Notes: generated by a model not told the origin, from the letters alone. DNA of 64,000 nt from Maribellus maritimus (GCF_022267315.1 NZ_JAIKLE010000004.1:62001-126000); one strand, 5' to 3'. Shown: positions 44,601 through 53,171, counted from the stretch's first letter. Numbers and translations: made by a program.

Positions 44601-45554
44601 ATGAACAGAATTTGCGAGTTGTTTGATATTCAATATCCTGTTATTCAGGGTGGTATGGTTTGGTGTTCGGGATGGAAATTGGCTGTGGCAGTTAGTAACT
44701 CAGGAGGATTGGGTTTGATTGGAGCAGGTTCCATGCATCCTGAAGTGTTGGATGAACACATTAAAAAAGCAAAACAAGCTACTCAAAAACCATTTGGTGT
44801 AAATGTTCCCTTGCTTTATCCTGAAATCGAGAAAATAATGGAAATTGTTGTGCAGAATGAAGTTCCGGTTGTGTTTACATCGGCAGGAAGTCCTAAAAAA
44901 TGGACCGGCTGGTTAAAAGAGCATGGAACTACGGTTGTTCACGTGGTTTCAAGTTCATTGTTTGCGGAAAAAAGCGAGGCAGCGGGAGTAGATGCCATTG
45001 TTGCTGAAGGTTTTGAGGCAGGAGGACATAACGGACGAGAGGAGACAACTACACTTTCTTTGATTCCATCCGTGAGAAAAGCAACTGGTTTACCTTTGAT
45101 GGCAGCAGGCGGGATTGCAACAGGACAGGCAATGCTGGCAGCAATGGCTTTGGGAGCAGATGGTGTTCAGGTTGGTTCTCGTTTTGCAATTTCTGAAGAA
45201 TCATCGGCGCACCCTGATTTTAAAAAGCTGGTTGTTTCATTAAACGAGGGGGGAACAAAATTGGCCCTGAAAAAACTGGCTCCGGTGCGGTTAATTAAAA
45301 ATCATTTTTTTGAACAGGTGGATAAAGCTGAAAAAAGTGGTTCCACTGCCGAAAGCTTACAGGAATTACTTGGAAAAGGACGTGCAAAAAAAGGAATATT
45401 TCTTGGCGATTTGGAAGATGGTGAATTGGAAATCGGACAGGTTTCAGCCCAAATTAAAGAGATTAAACCGGTAAAAGAAATTATGGAAACATTAATTTCA
45501 GAATACAAAAAAGGTGTGAATGATATTAAAAACGGCGGCAAGTATTCACTCTAA
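44601..45554 (+). CDS. NMO/FabK-family FMN enzyme
   Basis: I chose the ATG at 44601 (MNRICELFDIQYPVIQGGM), giving 317 residues. The FMN TIM barrel shows GGLGLIGAGSM, EGFEAGGHNG, LMAAGGIATG and ALGADGVQVGSRF. These are shared by nitronate monooxygenases and enoyl-ACP reductase II (FabK). The length and the EGFEAGGHNG form favour FabK slightly, but I cannot separate the two. It is 46 bp after cdaA on the same strand. Confidence 0.8.
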   Translation: MNRICELFDIQYPVIQGGMVWCSGWKLAVAVSNSGGLGLIGAGSMHPEVLDEHIKKAKQATQKPFGVNVPLLYPEIEKIMEIVVQNEVPVVFTSAGSPKKWTGWLKEHGTTVVHVVSSSLFAEKSEAAGVDAIVAEGFEAGGHNGREETTTLSLIPSVRKATGLPLMAAGGIATGQAMLAAMALGADGVQVGSRFAISEESSAHPDFKKLVVSLNEGGTKLALKKLAPVRLIKNHFFEQVDKAEKSGSTAESLQELLGKGRAKKGIFLGDLEDGELEIGQVSAQIKEIKPVKEIMETLISEYKKGVNDIKNGGKYSL

Positions 45555-45667
45555 TATTGTATTGTAAAAAGCAACAACTCTATTTTAAAGAACTTCCCAA
45601 ACATTGTTTTTTTATAAGGCCATGAATTTTGCCAGGCAAGTACGTACAGAGGTTTGTTCTCTTTCTT

Positions 45668-46516
45668 TTATTCCAATGAATTTTGAGTTTGTGGTGGATT
45701 GGGTTTTGTACGCTCATCCAGATTAAAATATTGAAAAGCCAGAAAAGTGTAAGGAATTATCCACAATATGGCTGAAACAATAACTGAAAATCCCGTAAGA
45801 ATCCAGTACCATTGCGGATAGTCTATTGTTCCGGTTTGCTGCAGGCTGAACATTGTTGAGCCAATTCCTGCAATCATTGCCGGGATAGACACTAGAAAGC
45901 TAACGATATAAATAATGATGATTCCAACCAGATTAACTAAAAAAGTATTCCACCATTGAGAATTTACCAAATTCCACGAACGGGTGAAAGCGTTGCCAAC
46001 ACCTTTTTTTTCAAAAATCAGGATCATTACTACGATGGAAAAAGTGTTGGCGAAATAAATTCCGGGGACAATGCACATTATCACGCCAGCAATTACCGCA
46101 ATAAAAAGTAAAAGGTTAGCCCCTAAAGCAATTAAACTGTTGGAAAAGAAGAGGGGGGTGATTTCACTCAATTCGAAATTTCCTTTTCCTTTTTTTATAT
46201 AATACTCAATGTAGGTGTAATATGTTCCGCCAAGGAGCGACTGCACAAAAATTCCGAATAAAGAAATTATAAAAATGTTACCATAAATGGGGCCGATATT
46301 TGAAAGTAGCATATCCGGGTTATTCAAATCGACTTTCCCTAAAACTTTTATTTGTACGTAAACCTGTAGAATTCCGTAAATGATGATAAAAGGTAAAATA
46401 TATATGGCAAATAATTTGGCAACAGGCTTAAATTCCTGTTTCAGAAACCGAAATGAATCAGAAAAAATATCACCCGGTTCTCTTTTCTTTTGAAATTGCA
46501 CTTGTACTTCAGTCAT
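45668..46516 (-). CDS. Polytopic membrane protein, GPDPase-membrane-domain-like
   Basis: 282 residues with six helices (for example LLLFIAVIAGVIMCIVPGIY and LVNLVGIIIIYIVSFLVSIP). The start PGDIFSDSFRFLKQEFKPV and the mid-helix IVPGIYF followed by FEKKGVGNAFTRSWNLV are typical of the uncharacterised membrane domains related to the glycerophosphodiesterase N-terminal domain. The function is unknown. It follows the glycosyltransferase gene by 17 bp. Confidence 0.7.
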   Translation of the reverse strand: MTEVQVQFQKKREPGDIFSDSFRFLKQEFKPVAKLFAIYILPFIIIYGILQVYVQIKVLGKVDLNNPDMLLSNIGPIYGNIFIISLFGIFVQSLLGGTYYTYIEYYIKKGKGNFELSEITPLFFSNSLIALGANLLLFIAVIAGVIMCIVPGIYFANTFSIVVMILIFEKKGVGNAFTRSWNLVNSQWWNTFLVNLVGIIIIYIVSFLVSIPAMIAGIGSTMFSLQQTGTIDYPQWYWILTGFSVIVSAILWIIPYTFLAFQYFNLDERTKPNPPQTQNSLE

Positions 46517-46533
46517 TCAAAATAATATTTTGA

Positions 46534-47487
46534 TTAAAATGTCTTTTTATCAATTTGGTATTTATTACGGTCGGATGCACTGCGCGAGATTAGCTCTCCG
46601 AGGAAGCCTGCCAGGAAAAACTGCGCCCCGATGATGATTGCTGTTAGAGATATATAGAAATACGTGCTGTCGGTCAGTAAGTTGCCGTATATTCCGGCTT
46701 TTAACTGTTGTGTTTTTTGCACCGCGAGTACTATTGCTGATGCGATTCCAAGAAGCACCATTAATATACCAAGAATACCAAAGAAATGCATCGGCCTTTT
46801 TACAAACCTTGAAATAAAAATCACGGAGAGTAAATCAAGTGGACCGCGAACAAAACGTTCCAATCCGAATTTAGTTACGCCATATTTCCTTTCGCTGTGA
46901 ATAACCACTTTTTCGCCAATATTTTTATAGCCGGCCCACTTCGCAAGAACAGGGATATATCGGTGCATTTCGCCATATACTTCTATACTTTTTATGACTT
47001 TTCGTTTGTAAGCTTTTAACCCGCAATTCATATCATGCAGTTTTATCCCTGTCATCCTTCTAACCGTCCAGTTATATAGTTTGCTTGGAATGTTTTTGCT
47101 TAAAACCGGATCTCGTCTTTTTTTCTTCCATCCTGAAACCAGGTCAAAACCTTCTTCTGTAATCATTCGGTACAACTCGGGAATTTCATCGGGGCTGTCC
47201 TGCAAGTCAGCATCCATGGTAATAACAACATTGCCCAGTGCTGCATCAAAACCACAAAATAGCGCAGCCGATTTTCCGTAGTTACGCCTGAATTTTATCC
47301 CTTTAATATTTTTATTTTTTGTTTGTAGTTCTTCTACAACGCTCCATGACTCATCTATACTACCGTCATCAATAAGAATAATTTCATAGGAGAAGCCATG
47401 CTCTTCCATTATTTTTTTTATCCATTGCGTTAATTCAGGGAGCGACTCTTTTTCGTTAAAAAGGGGCACAACTACGGAAATATCCAT
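46534..47487 (-). CDS. Family 2 glycosyltransferase (polyprenyl-phosphate type)
   Basis: 317 residues. The GT2 domain has ISVVVPLFNEKESL, IDDGSIDESW and the DxD-like TMDADLQDSPDE, plus SGWKKKRRDP. Two C-terminal helices (from about 230) anchor it, as in GtrB/DPM1-like enzymes that move sugars onto undecaprenyl or dolichyl phosphate. It lies between DUF4199 and GPDPase-like membrane protein genes, with gaps of 17 bp on both sides. Confidence 0.88.
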   Translation of the reverse strand: MDISVVVPLFNEKESLPELTQWIKKIMEEHGFSYEIILIDDGSIDESWSVVEELQTKNKNIKGIKFRRNYGKSAALFCGFDAALGNVVITMDADLQDSPDEIPELYRMITEEGFDLVSGWKKKRRDPVLSKNIPSKLYNWTVRRMTGIKLHDMNCGLKAYKRKVIKSIEVYGEMHRYIPVLAKWAGYKNIGEKVVIHSERKYGVTKFGLERFVRGPLDLLSVIFISRFVKRPMHFFGILGILMVLLGIASAIVLAVQKTQQLKAGIYGNLLTDSTYFYISLTAIIIGAQFFLAGFLGELISRSASDRNKYQIDKKTF

Positions 47488-47504
47488 ATTAAATCTGATT
47501 GTTC

Positions 47505-48032
47505 TTATTCAGTGAAATCGTCTACCGGTTTTTTCTGTGTAAAAATAGCTGTTATTAAAGAAATAATCAGGCCAATCAATGCGCCGCCAAAGATTCCCAT
47601 AACCATCATCATTGTTGGGGTTTGGAATTTTGCTGACATCTCAACTGCCATATCAATTTGCTCTTCAGGTACTCTGCCTTGTTTTACGATTTGTTCTTCG
47701 GTAAATAGTTTTAGTTGTTCCGTCAACGAAGGATCAATAACCGTGTATAAGAGAACAGTATAAATACTCGATAAGATAGAAGCAAAAACTACCGTTAACA
47801 ATCCAACTCCCAGTGCCTGTCCATAGCTCATGGTTCCACCCAACGCTTTTTTGTAATTTATTTGCGCTAATACAACACCGGCAATTAATACTGCGTAACC
47901 CAGCCATTGGGCTATTTTAGAGAAGGGGTTTCCGGTTACATAAAAAATAACAGAAACTAAAATTGATACAATCCCCAGGTAAATACCTGACATGAGGGAT
48001 GATTTCCATACAGATGCAGATTTTTGTTCCAT
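47505..48032 (-). CDS. DUF4199 membrane protein
   Basis: I chose the ATG at 48032 (175 residues, MEQKSASVWKSSLM). Four helices are visible, with the family pattern MSGIYLGIVSILVSVIFYV, the loop KALGGTMSYGQALGVGLL, and MMMVMGIFGGALIGLII near the end. DUF4199 is confined largely to Bacteroidota and has no known function. It heads the minus-strand run with the GT2 gene. Confidence 0.8.
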   Translation of the reverse strand: MEQKSASVWKSSLMSGIYLGIVSILVSVIFYVTGNPFSKIAQWLGYAVLIAGVVLAQINYKKALGGTMSYGQALGVGLLTVVFASILSSIYTVLLYTVIDPSLTEQLKLFTEEQIVKQGRVPEEQIDMAVEMSAKFQTPTMMMVMGIFGGALIGLIISLITAIFTQKKPVDDFTE

Positions 48033-48198
48033 AATTGTTTTTTTTGTAAAGTTCGACAAAGATATGTTTATTTTTTAATCTGATTTCACTTGAAATATTA
48101 GAACTGTAAGAGAATTGAAAGTTACAAATTATTTTTTTGAATGTTTTTTCTGATGAGTCGGGAAAATGACATGAAAATTACGAGACTTTTGATTTTTA

Positions 48199-48229
48199 TT
48201 TGGAGGTAATTCAAAATTTTCTACTTTTG
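48199..48229 (+). promoter_or_regulatory. Promoter of the SRP RNA gene
   Basis: TTTG (48199-48202), 19-nt spacer and TACTTTTG (48222-48229), an exact Bacteroidota promoter. The RNA begins about 6 nt downstream at 48235, as expected. Confidence 0.88.
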
Positions 48230-48234
48230 CAGCC

Positions 48235-48331
48235 GGGTAAGTCCTGTGCGACCAGCTCCTGCTGAATCCCCCCAGGGTCGGAAGGCAGCAAGGGTAGGCG
48301 GTTGTAGCGGTGCGACACAGGTAGCTTACCC
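48235..48331 (+). ncRNA. ffs: Signal recognition particle RNA (small, 4.5S type)
   Basis: About 97 nt. The ends pair (GGGTAAG at 48235-48241 with CTTACCC at 48325-48331). The conserved Ffh-binding apical part is present as GGGTCGGAAGGCAGCAAGGG. It guides ribosomes making membrane proteins to the FtsY receptor. A T-run at 48334-48340 directly after the stem probably terminates transcription. Confidence 0.93.
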
Positions 48332-48375
48332 ACTTTTTTTGAAAGAAAAAAAGCAAAGAAAAGTTTGAAAAAAGT

Positions 48376-48407
48376 TTTGCAGATTAAAAAATTAATTCTT
48401 TACTTTG
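48376..48407 (+). promoter_or_regulatory. Promoter of the tRNA-Thr/tRNA-Tyr pair
   Basis: TTTG (48376-48379), 20-nt spacer and TTACTTTG (48400-48407), one mismatch from TAnnTTTG. Transcription would start about 50 nt before tRNA-Thr. Confidence 0.65.
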
Positions 48408-48463
48408 CGCCGCTGAATTCAAAAACAGCAAACGTTCTAAAGCAATTTATTGATATAAAATAA

Positions 48464-48537
48464 GCCGAATTAGCTCAGTTGGCCAGAGCACGTGATTTGT
48501 AATCTCGGGGTCCTCAGTTCGAATCTGAGATTCGGCT
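48464..48537 (+). tRNA. trnT: tRNA-Thr (anticodon UGU)
   Basis: GCCGAAT (48464-48470) pairs with ATTCGGC (48530-48536), with a T discriminator. The anticodon TGT is at 48498-48500 in loop TTTGTAA, and the T-loop is TTCGAAT. The anticodon stem CGTGA/TCTCG has a U-U mismatch at its middle pair. A CA follows the discriminator, so the C of CCA is not fully encoded here. Confidence 0.93.
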
Positions 48538-48548
48538 CAGCTTATTTT

Positions 48549-48630
48549 GGGGAGATACCGAAGCGGTCAAACGGGGCAGACTGTAAATCTGTTGGCAAAG
48601 CCTTCGTAGGTTCGAATCCTGCTCTCCCCA
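48549..48630 (+). tRNA. trnY: tRNA-Tyr (anticodon GUA)
   Basis: Acceptor stem GGGGAGA (48549-48555) with TCTCCCC (48623-48629) and discriminator A. Anticodon GTA at 48583-48585, and a long type II variable arm (about 48592-48609) as in bacterial tRNA-Tyr. It is 11 nt after tRNA-Thr, so the two are co-transcribed. Confidence 0.93.
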
Positions 48631-48642
48631 CAAACTATGAAA

Positions 48643-48672
48643 GGGAACCATTTTTGATGATTCCCTTTTTTT
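48643..48672 (+). terminator. Terminator after the tRNA pair
   Basis: GGGAACCAT pairs with ATGATTCCC through one G-U pair, followed by a T-run to 48672. It also lies just beyond the end of the convergent PspC gene. Confidence 0.85.
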
Positions 48673-48688
48673 ATGATTATAGAAAAGA

Positions 48689-49315
48689 TTATGCTTTGCT
48701 TTTGGAGAAAAATCCCTCTTTTTTGAATTTGTTATAGCTTTCTTTTACCGAGTCGACTTCTTCTTTTATAAATTTCTCGATATTTTTTACAGTTACGTCT
48801 TCACCACGCATTTCAAGACGCTGTGCTGCGTTTACAGCTTTAGGTACAACAATCCATAAAATAAGGTAAACAAATAGCGCTATCCCTGTAAAGAAGAACA
48901 GCAGGACCATTATCAGTCGCATAACAACAGGGTCGATGTCGAAATAAGCTGCCAAACCACCACAAACACCACCTAAAACCTTATGTTCAGGATCACGGTA
49001 AAGCCTTCTTTTTCGTCTGTTTTTTTCACCGAAAGGTTCTTCGTTATCTCCGGCTTCATTAAAAGTTTCAGGTGTTCCCATCATTTCCACAACTTCATTA
49101 ACCCACTCCATTGTGACTACTTTTTCCTCTTCAGTAATTTTTGAAGTAAATATTTCAGCGATCCTGAATTCAATATCTGCAATAATTTCCCTTCCTTCCT
49201 CGCTATCGCCAAAATATTTTTTTAAACTGATAAGATATTTTTGCAGTTCTTCGTAAGCATCGTCTTCAATATAAAAAACTGTGGCGCTAAGGTGAATTGT
49301 GTATGTCTTTTTCAT
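48689..49315 (-). CDS. PspC domain membrane protein
   Basis: 208 residues. The N-terminal about 95 residues (KKTYTIHLSATVFYIEDDAY, with repeated EE) are a charged cytoplasmic domain. The PspC domain follows at about 104-165 (RLYRDPEHKVLGGVCGGLAAY, FDIDPVVMRLIMVLLFF) with one or two helices, and then a Lys/Glu-rich tail. PspC proteins sense or respond to membrane stress. It is shorter than many Bacteroidota relatives, which add a C-terminal beta domain. It follows the PadR gene by 21 bp. Confidence 0.88.
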   Translation of the reverse strand: MKKTYTIHLSATVFYIEDDAYEELQKYLISLKKYFGDSEEGREIIADIEFRIAEIFTSKITEEEKVVTMEWVNEVVEMMGTPETFNEAGDNEEPFGEKNRRKRRLYRDPEHKVLGGVCGGLAAYFDIDPVVMRLIMVLLFFFTGIALFVYLILWIVVPKAVNAAQRLEMRGEDVTVKNIEKFIKEEVDSVKESYNKFKKEGFFSKSKA

Positions 49316-49336
49316 TTGTGTATTGTTTTTTGTTTT

Positions 49337-49669
49337 TTATGCTCTGTTTTGTTTTACGGACCCAACTGCGTTAACCAGTTCGTCCCATGAACCTTCCAGT
49401 TCTTTCAGAAATTTTTTCCCGCTGTCTGTTAGCTCGTAATATTTTCTTGGCGGACCCTGTGTTGATTCCTCCCATTTGTATTTTAGTAACCCGTCGTTTT
49501 TTAGCCGGGTCAATAGCGGATAAAGTGTTCCTTCCACAACTATCATTTTGGCTTCTTTTAATCCCTGTAATATGTTGGTGGCATATAAAGGTTCACCGTC
49601 CAGTATCAGAAGAATACAGTATTCGAGAACTCCTTTTCTCATTTGTGCTTTTGTGTTTTCTATTTTCAT
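49337..49669 (-). CDS. PadR-family transcriptional regulator
   Basis: The ATG at 49669 gives 110 residues. The winged helix is visible as MRKGVLEYCILLILDGEPLY, EGTLYPLLTRLKNDGLL and PRKYYELTDSGKKFL. PadR proteins repress by binding palindromes such as the one at 50499-50515. It is sandwiched between the repeat-protein and PspC genes on one strand, a common Bacteroidota arrangement for PadR and PspC. Confidence 0.92.
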   Translation of the reverse strand: MKIENTKAQMRKGVLEYCILLILDGEPLYATNILQGLKEAKMIVVEGTLYPLLTRLKNDGLLKYKWEESTQGPPRKYYELTDSGKKFLKELEGSWDELVNAVGSVKQNRA

Positions 49670-49731
49670 GGCGCTGTCTTTTTTGATTGTTAAAAATTTT
49701 TCTGATACCAAAATCTGGGGGCCGGGTTGTT

Positions 49732-50325
49732 TTATGCAACCCAGTTTTTATCAGATATCATCCAGCTTTCCAGTTCGAGTGGTTGTTCCTTTGTTTCAAT
49801 TGAGTCGAAATTGTATTCCTCCAACATCCAGTTTTCGAGTTCCAATGGCTTTTCCGTTTCTTTAATAAATTCAATAGATGAATTTCCAAAATTAGTTTCG
49901 TCAATCATCCAGTTTTCGAGTTCGAGTATTTCCTCAGCCTCTACTTCCATAGCAAAACTGGTTTTGTTGAAAGAGTTTGTGCTTGTCATCCAAACTTCCA
50001 GATTAAGCGGAGCTTCCACTTCATTCTCAAAATTGAATGTACCTTCAAAACTACCTTCATCGGTCATCCAGTTTTCCAGTTCCAAAGCTTCTTCTGTTTC
50101 TGCATAGATTGCTGAAAAGTCAGCTGGCGAAGAAGCATGTGTTTCAGTTTTCATTGCTTTTGGATTGTTATCTACCATGGCTGTTGCAATGGTGTTAAAA
50201 CTACTGTTTTCAAATAACGACCTCCAAAAATCCTGCGCATTTACTGTAATACTTATCAGTACTAAGCTCATTCCTGCTGCTAACGTTTTTGTAATTGCTT
50301 TCTGAACATTGTTTTTTGTTTTCAT
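49732..50325 (-). CDS. Exported protein with five LELENWM repeats
   Basis: I chose the ATG at 50325 (197 residues): the signal peptide has its hydrophobic core at ITKTLAAGMSLVLISITVNA, cleavage before QDF. From residue 80 the motif L-x-L-E-x-W-M recurs at 81-87, 107-113, 134-140, 161-167 and 183-189, spaced 22-27 residues apart, each usually followed by an acidic stretch and an aromatic residue. The repeats are short, acidic and Trp-containing. No known family is recognised. It is the first gene of the PadR/PspC operon, so it may be a partner of PspC (inference). Confidence 0.78.
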   Translation of the reverse strand: MKTKNNVQKAITKTLAAGMSLVLISITVNAQDFWRSLFENSSFNTIATAMVDNNPKAMKTETHASSPADFSAIYAETEEALELENWMTDEGSFEGTFNFENEVEAPLNLEVWMTSTNSFNKTSFAMEVEAEEILELENWMIDETNFGNSSIEFIKETEKPLELENWMLEEYNFDSIETKEQPLELESWMISDKNWVA

Positions 50326-50418
50326 GACTTTGTCTCCTGTTTTTTGTTTTCTGTTATTATTCTGTTTTCTGTTTTTCAAACTTTCAATCTTATGACGCTC
50401 TTTTTTGTTTTATGTTAC

Positions 50419-50515
50419 ACTTTGTATAGAACTTTTTTTTGTCTGCTACCATTTTTAAAATGGATTATTGTAATACAAATATATGAATAAAAAATAGAAC
50501 TATGCAATACAAAGT
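50419..50515. promoter_or_regulatory. Candidate PadR operator region
   Basis: ACTATGCAATACAAAGT (50499-50515) is an imperfect palindrome with 6 of 8 symmetric pairs. ACTTTGTAT (50419-50427) is the exact inverse of its right half, ATACAAAGT, and ATACAAAT occurs at about 50473. The elements lie in the 411-bp divergent gap between the repeat-protein gene and the transaldolase gene. On the minus strand the right half reads TACTTTG, resembling the -7 box, so a bound repressor would block it. The rest of the gap is AT-rich and shows no gene. Confidence 0.45.
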
Positions 50516-50736
50516 ACTATAATTTTTATAAAATATCTCATTTTTAATGTTTAATATTCTTATAGTCAGTGGTTTGTGTTTATATGATTTTTGTCATGTT
50601 TTTAGGGGGGCTACTAATTGTTCGGAAAAAATGACAGAAATTGTATTAATTATTTTTCGTTAAAAGCAGATGTATGCTTAAACAATTTTTGAAGTTTTAC
50701 TATTTAAATAAGTATAAGACAGTAAAAAGTAAGATT

Positions 50737-51960
50737 ATGGATAAGGTTTTAAAAGAGAAAATAAAAGCATTTATTTTAAAAGGAGTTGAAGAAAGACCGA
50801 TAGTTACAAAAGGAGATACATTTTGGAAAGCGTTGCGAAACGTGGATACTGAATTATGGCTCGATACTGGAGACATGGATGAAGCCGAAAGAATATGGAC
50901 CGCGGAAATGACTGCTTTGACAACCAACAACACCTTGGTAAATAAAGAAATACAAAAGGGAATTTATGATTCTTTTATTTCTGAAGCCAAAGAAATTGTA
51001 GGATCGCTTCCTTTAAGACAACAGATCGTTGAAATCGCATTTATCCTTAACGCCCGGCATGGATTGCGTCTCGCAAAAAAGTTTGGCGGTTTTGTGAGTG
51101 TAGAGTTACATACCGACACAGCGCACGATAAAGATGCAATTATTGATTACGGGTTAAGATATTTTGAAATCAATCCAAAACAATTTATTGTAAAAGTTCC
51201 TTACACGGCAACCGGATTGATTGCCGCCCGTAAATTGAAGGAGAAAGGAGTGAGAATCAATTTTACACTTGAATTTTCGGCCCGGCAAAACGTAATGGTG
51301 GCAGCTGTTACCAAACCTGATTATTTAAATGTTTTTCTGGGAAGAATTGGGGCTTACATTAAAAACAATGGTTTAGGTGACGGTTCCGGAGCAGGAGAGC
51401 GAACAGTTATTTCAACCCAACGATGGGTTACTGAACTTTCGCGGGATAATTCCAACTCTACCAAATTAATCGCCGCCAGTTTACGGAACTATGAGCAGTT
51501 GGTTGACCTGGCCGGAGTAAATGTGTTTACCATGCCAACAAAAGTGGCCGGTGAGGGAAGAGAAAAACTGGATGGAAAATTTGAATCAAAATTAAACAAA
51601 GTTTACCCGGTTGATTTAAATAAAAAAGCGCCGCAATATTTTCCTGAAAAATTGTGGGAAGTATCCTCAAAAGAAGTTGAACTGGCAAAAGAATTGGATG
51701 AAAATTGTCCGGAAACAGGAGATGAATTGGTTGAAAGAGCGCATGCTGCCGGTTGTGGCGATATGTTTCCCAGGCTAAACAAAGAGGATTTGGAATTTAT
51801 TTCATCTGACGGGAAAATCCCAAAGCACGAGCGTTGGGCAGAAAGAATAAAATTTGGTGAACTTGCCATCGATACCTTACTGAATTTATCCGGACTGGCA
51901 AGTTTCACTGCCGATCAGAAAGAGTTGGACAGTAGAATTGAAAGAATTATAAAAGATTAG
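50737..51960 (+). CDS. Transaldolase-family protein
   Basis: I chose the ATG at 50737 (407 residues, MDKVLKEKIKAF). The barrel has the Schiff-base Lys region FIVKVPYTATGLIAARKL, the preceding VSVELHTDTAHDKDAI and the following RINFTLEFSARQN, matching transaldolase/fructose-6-phosphate aldolase. At 407 residues it is longer than E. coli TalB (317), with an extra C-terminal helical part of about 90 residues. It may act on sugar phosphates in the pentose-phosphate route; the exact substrate is not clear. Confidence 0.8.
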   Translation: MDKVLKEKIKAFILKGVEERPIVTKGDTFWKALRNVDTELWLDTGDMDEAERIWTAEMTALTTNNTLVNKEIQKGIYDSFISEAKEIVGSLPLRQQIVEIAFILNARHGLRLAKKFGGFVSVELHTDTAHDKDAIIDYGLRYFEINPKQFIVKVPYTATGLIAARKLKEKGVRINFTLEFSARQNVMVAAVTKPDYLNVFLGRIGAYIKNNGLGDGSGAGERTVISTQRWVTELSRDNSNSTKLIAASLRNYEQLVDLAGVNVFTMPTKVAGEGREKLDGKFESKLNKVYPVDLNKKAPQYFPEKLWEVSSKEVELAKELDENCPETGDELVERAHAAGCGDMFPRLNKEDLEFISSDGKIPKHERWAERIKFGELAIDTLLNLSGLASFTADQKELDSRIERIIKD

Positions 51961-51978
51961 TGTCCGGATTTTGTGATC

Positions 51979-52644
51979 CTAATTTTTGTTTGTTTTGTAA
52001 CTGATTGAAACACCGCCTCCTTTGTTGTTATAAGTTGTTTCAAAATTGGTGAGCGACTCAATATATTTCACAAATTCACCGATGCCTGACATTCTTCTTC
52101 CCTGTGTAATATTGTGGGCTGTAAAACAACCACCAACTTCCATTTTGGGTGCAATATCTACAAAATAATTTTTGTACCATGTTTTGTCAGCATCACTAAA
52201 AACAAAATCGATGGGGCCTTTTAATTGAGGTACCAATTGGTGGGCGTCGCCTAAACGGGCATCCACATATTCAGCAACACCGGCTTCTTCAAAGTTAGCA
52301 AGCGCTTCCTTATGTCGCTGTTCGTCAATTTCAAAAGTAATTAATTTACCCCCGGTTTTACTTAATGCCCATGCAATCCAAACCCCCGAGTGTCCGGTTG
52401 AAGTGCCAATCTCAACCGCATTTTTATAACCGTTTTCTACAATAATATCAAACAGTAACTGGCCGTCAGACGCCGGTACATTCATATCTCTCCACGAGTA
52501 TCGCTTATCCGACAGAAAAGCTTTTACTTTTTTATCCAGTTCCGGATTCTCATTCAAATTTTGTGAAAAAACGGCCTGGTTGATAAACAGTATACTTATT
52601 ACGGAAAAAACCAGATGATAGTAAATTCGAATTTTCCTTTTCAT
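51979..52644 (-). CDS. Exported O-methyltransferase
   Basis: 221 residues. The SAM motif EIGTSTGHSGVWIAWALSKT and the metal-binding FVFSDADKTWYKNYF place it in the catechol O-methyltransferase (class I, Mg-dependent) family. It has a clear N-terminal signal peptide (YHLVFSVISILFINQAVFSQ), which is unusual for a SAM enzyme because SAM is cytoplasmic. Either the peptide anchors it to the inner membrane or another methyl donor is used. The neighbouring genes give no hint. Confidence 0.8.
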   Translation of the reverse strand: MKRKIRIYYHLVFSVISILFINQAVFSQNLNENPELDKKVKAFLSDKRYSWRDMNVPASDGQLLFDIIVENGYKNAVEIGTSTGHSGVWIAWALSKTGGKLITFEIDEQRHKEALANFEEAGVAEYVDARLGDAHQLVPQLKGPIDFVFSDADKTWYKNYFVDIAPKMEVGGCFTAHNITQGRRMSGIGEFVKYIESLTNFETTYNNKGGGVSISYKTNKN

Positions 52645-52754
52645 AAAAAAAATTAATGGTTTGTTATTTGTTTCGCTCCGGTTATCGTATAATAAGACAA
52701 ATTGAATAATAAAAAGGTTTAAGTATTTGAAATATAAAAGAATAATTGTGTCTT

Positions 52755-53171
52755 TTACTTTTCTTTTTTCCTGAAAGTCCGTATTTTATCGGTATAAATG
52801 GTTCCAACAGTAAATAAACAAAATACAGCCAGAAACCACACTACATTTCTCAGTTGTATTTTTTGTCTGCTGTGAAAGCCTCTGCGGCCGTGCCCCCGGT
52901 CTTCAAAGTTTCTTTCACGGAGGCTTTCACGATTTCTTTGAACGACATCTGCGCTTTGCTGAGCGATGCTCTTCGTTCGATTCGTCCTGTTCCGGCTGCT
53001 CCTTTCATCAAAACTTGATCTGCCCGGATCAAAACCTGGTCTGAAGTTTTGTTCGCTGTTTACATGAAAAATACGGACACTTCTTTCCCAATAATTCAGA
53101 TGGTTAAAACCAATTATCCCCCAAATAACGATTCCCAAATTGATGATTATGATGCCAATTTTTTTTGCCAT
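52755..53171 (-). CDS. Small two-helix membrane protein, Arg-rich loop
   Basis: 138 residues. It has an N-terminal helix (IGIIIINLGIVIWGIIGFN), a long Arg/Ser/Asn-rich linker (GRSSFDERSSRNRTNRTKS, RRGFHSRQK) and a second helix (VVWFLAVFCLFTVGTIYTD). No family is recognised. It overlaps the DUF4405 gene by 25 bp (53147-53171) on the same strand, so the two are tightly coupled and may form a pair. Confidence 0.6.
   Translation of the reverse strand: MAKKIGIIIINLGIVIWGIIGFNHLNYWERSVRIFHVNSEQNFRPGFDPGRSSFDERSSRNRTNRTKSIAQQSADVVQRNRESLRERNFEDRGHGRRGFHSRQKIQLRNVVWFLAVFCLFTVGTIYTDKIRTFRKKEK

Noticed and set aside
49732-50325. Repeated DNA that might suggest a CRISPR or tandem repeat array
   Set aside because: The repeats are imperfect, irregularly spaced and in frame, encoding protein motifs; there are no equal direct repeats or spacers and no cas genes.
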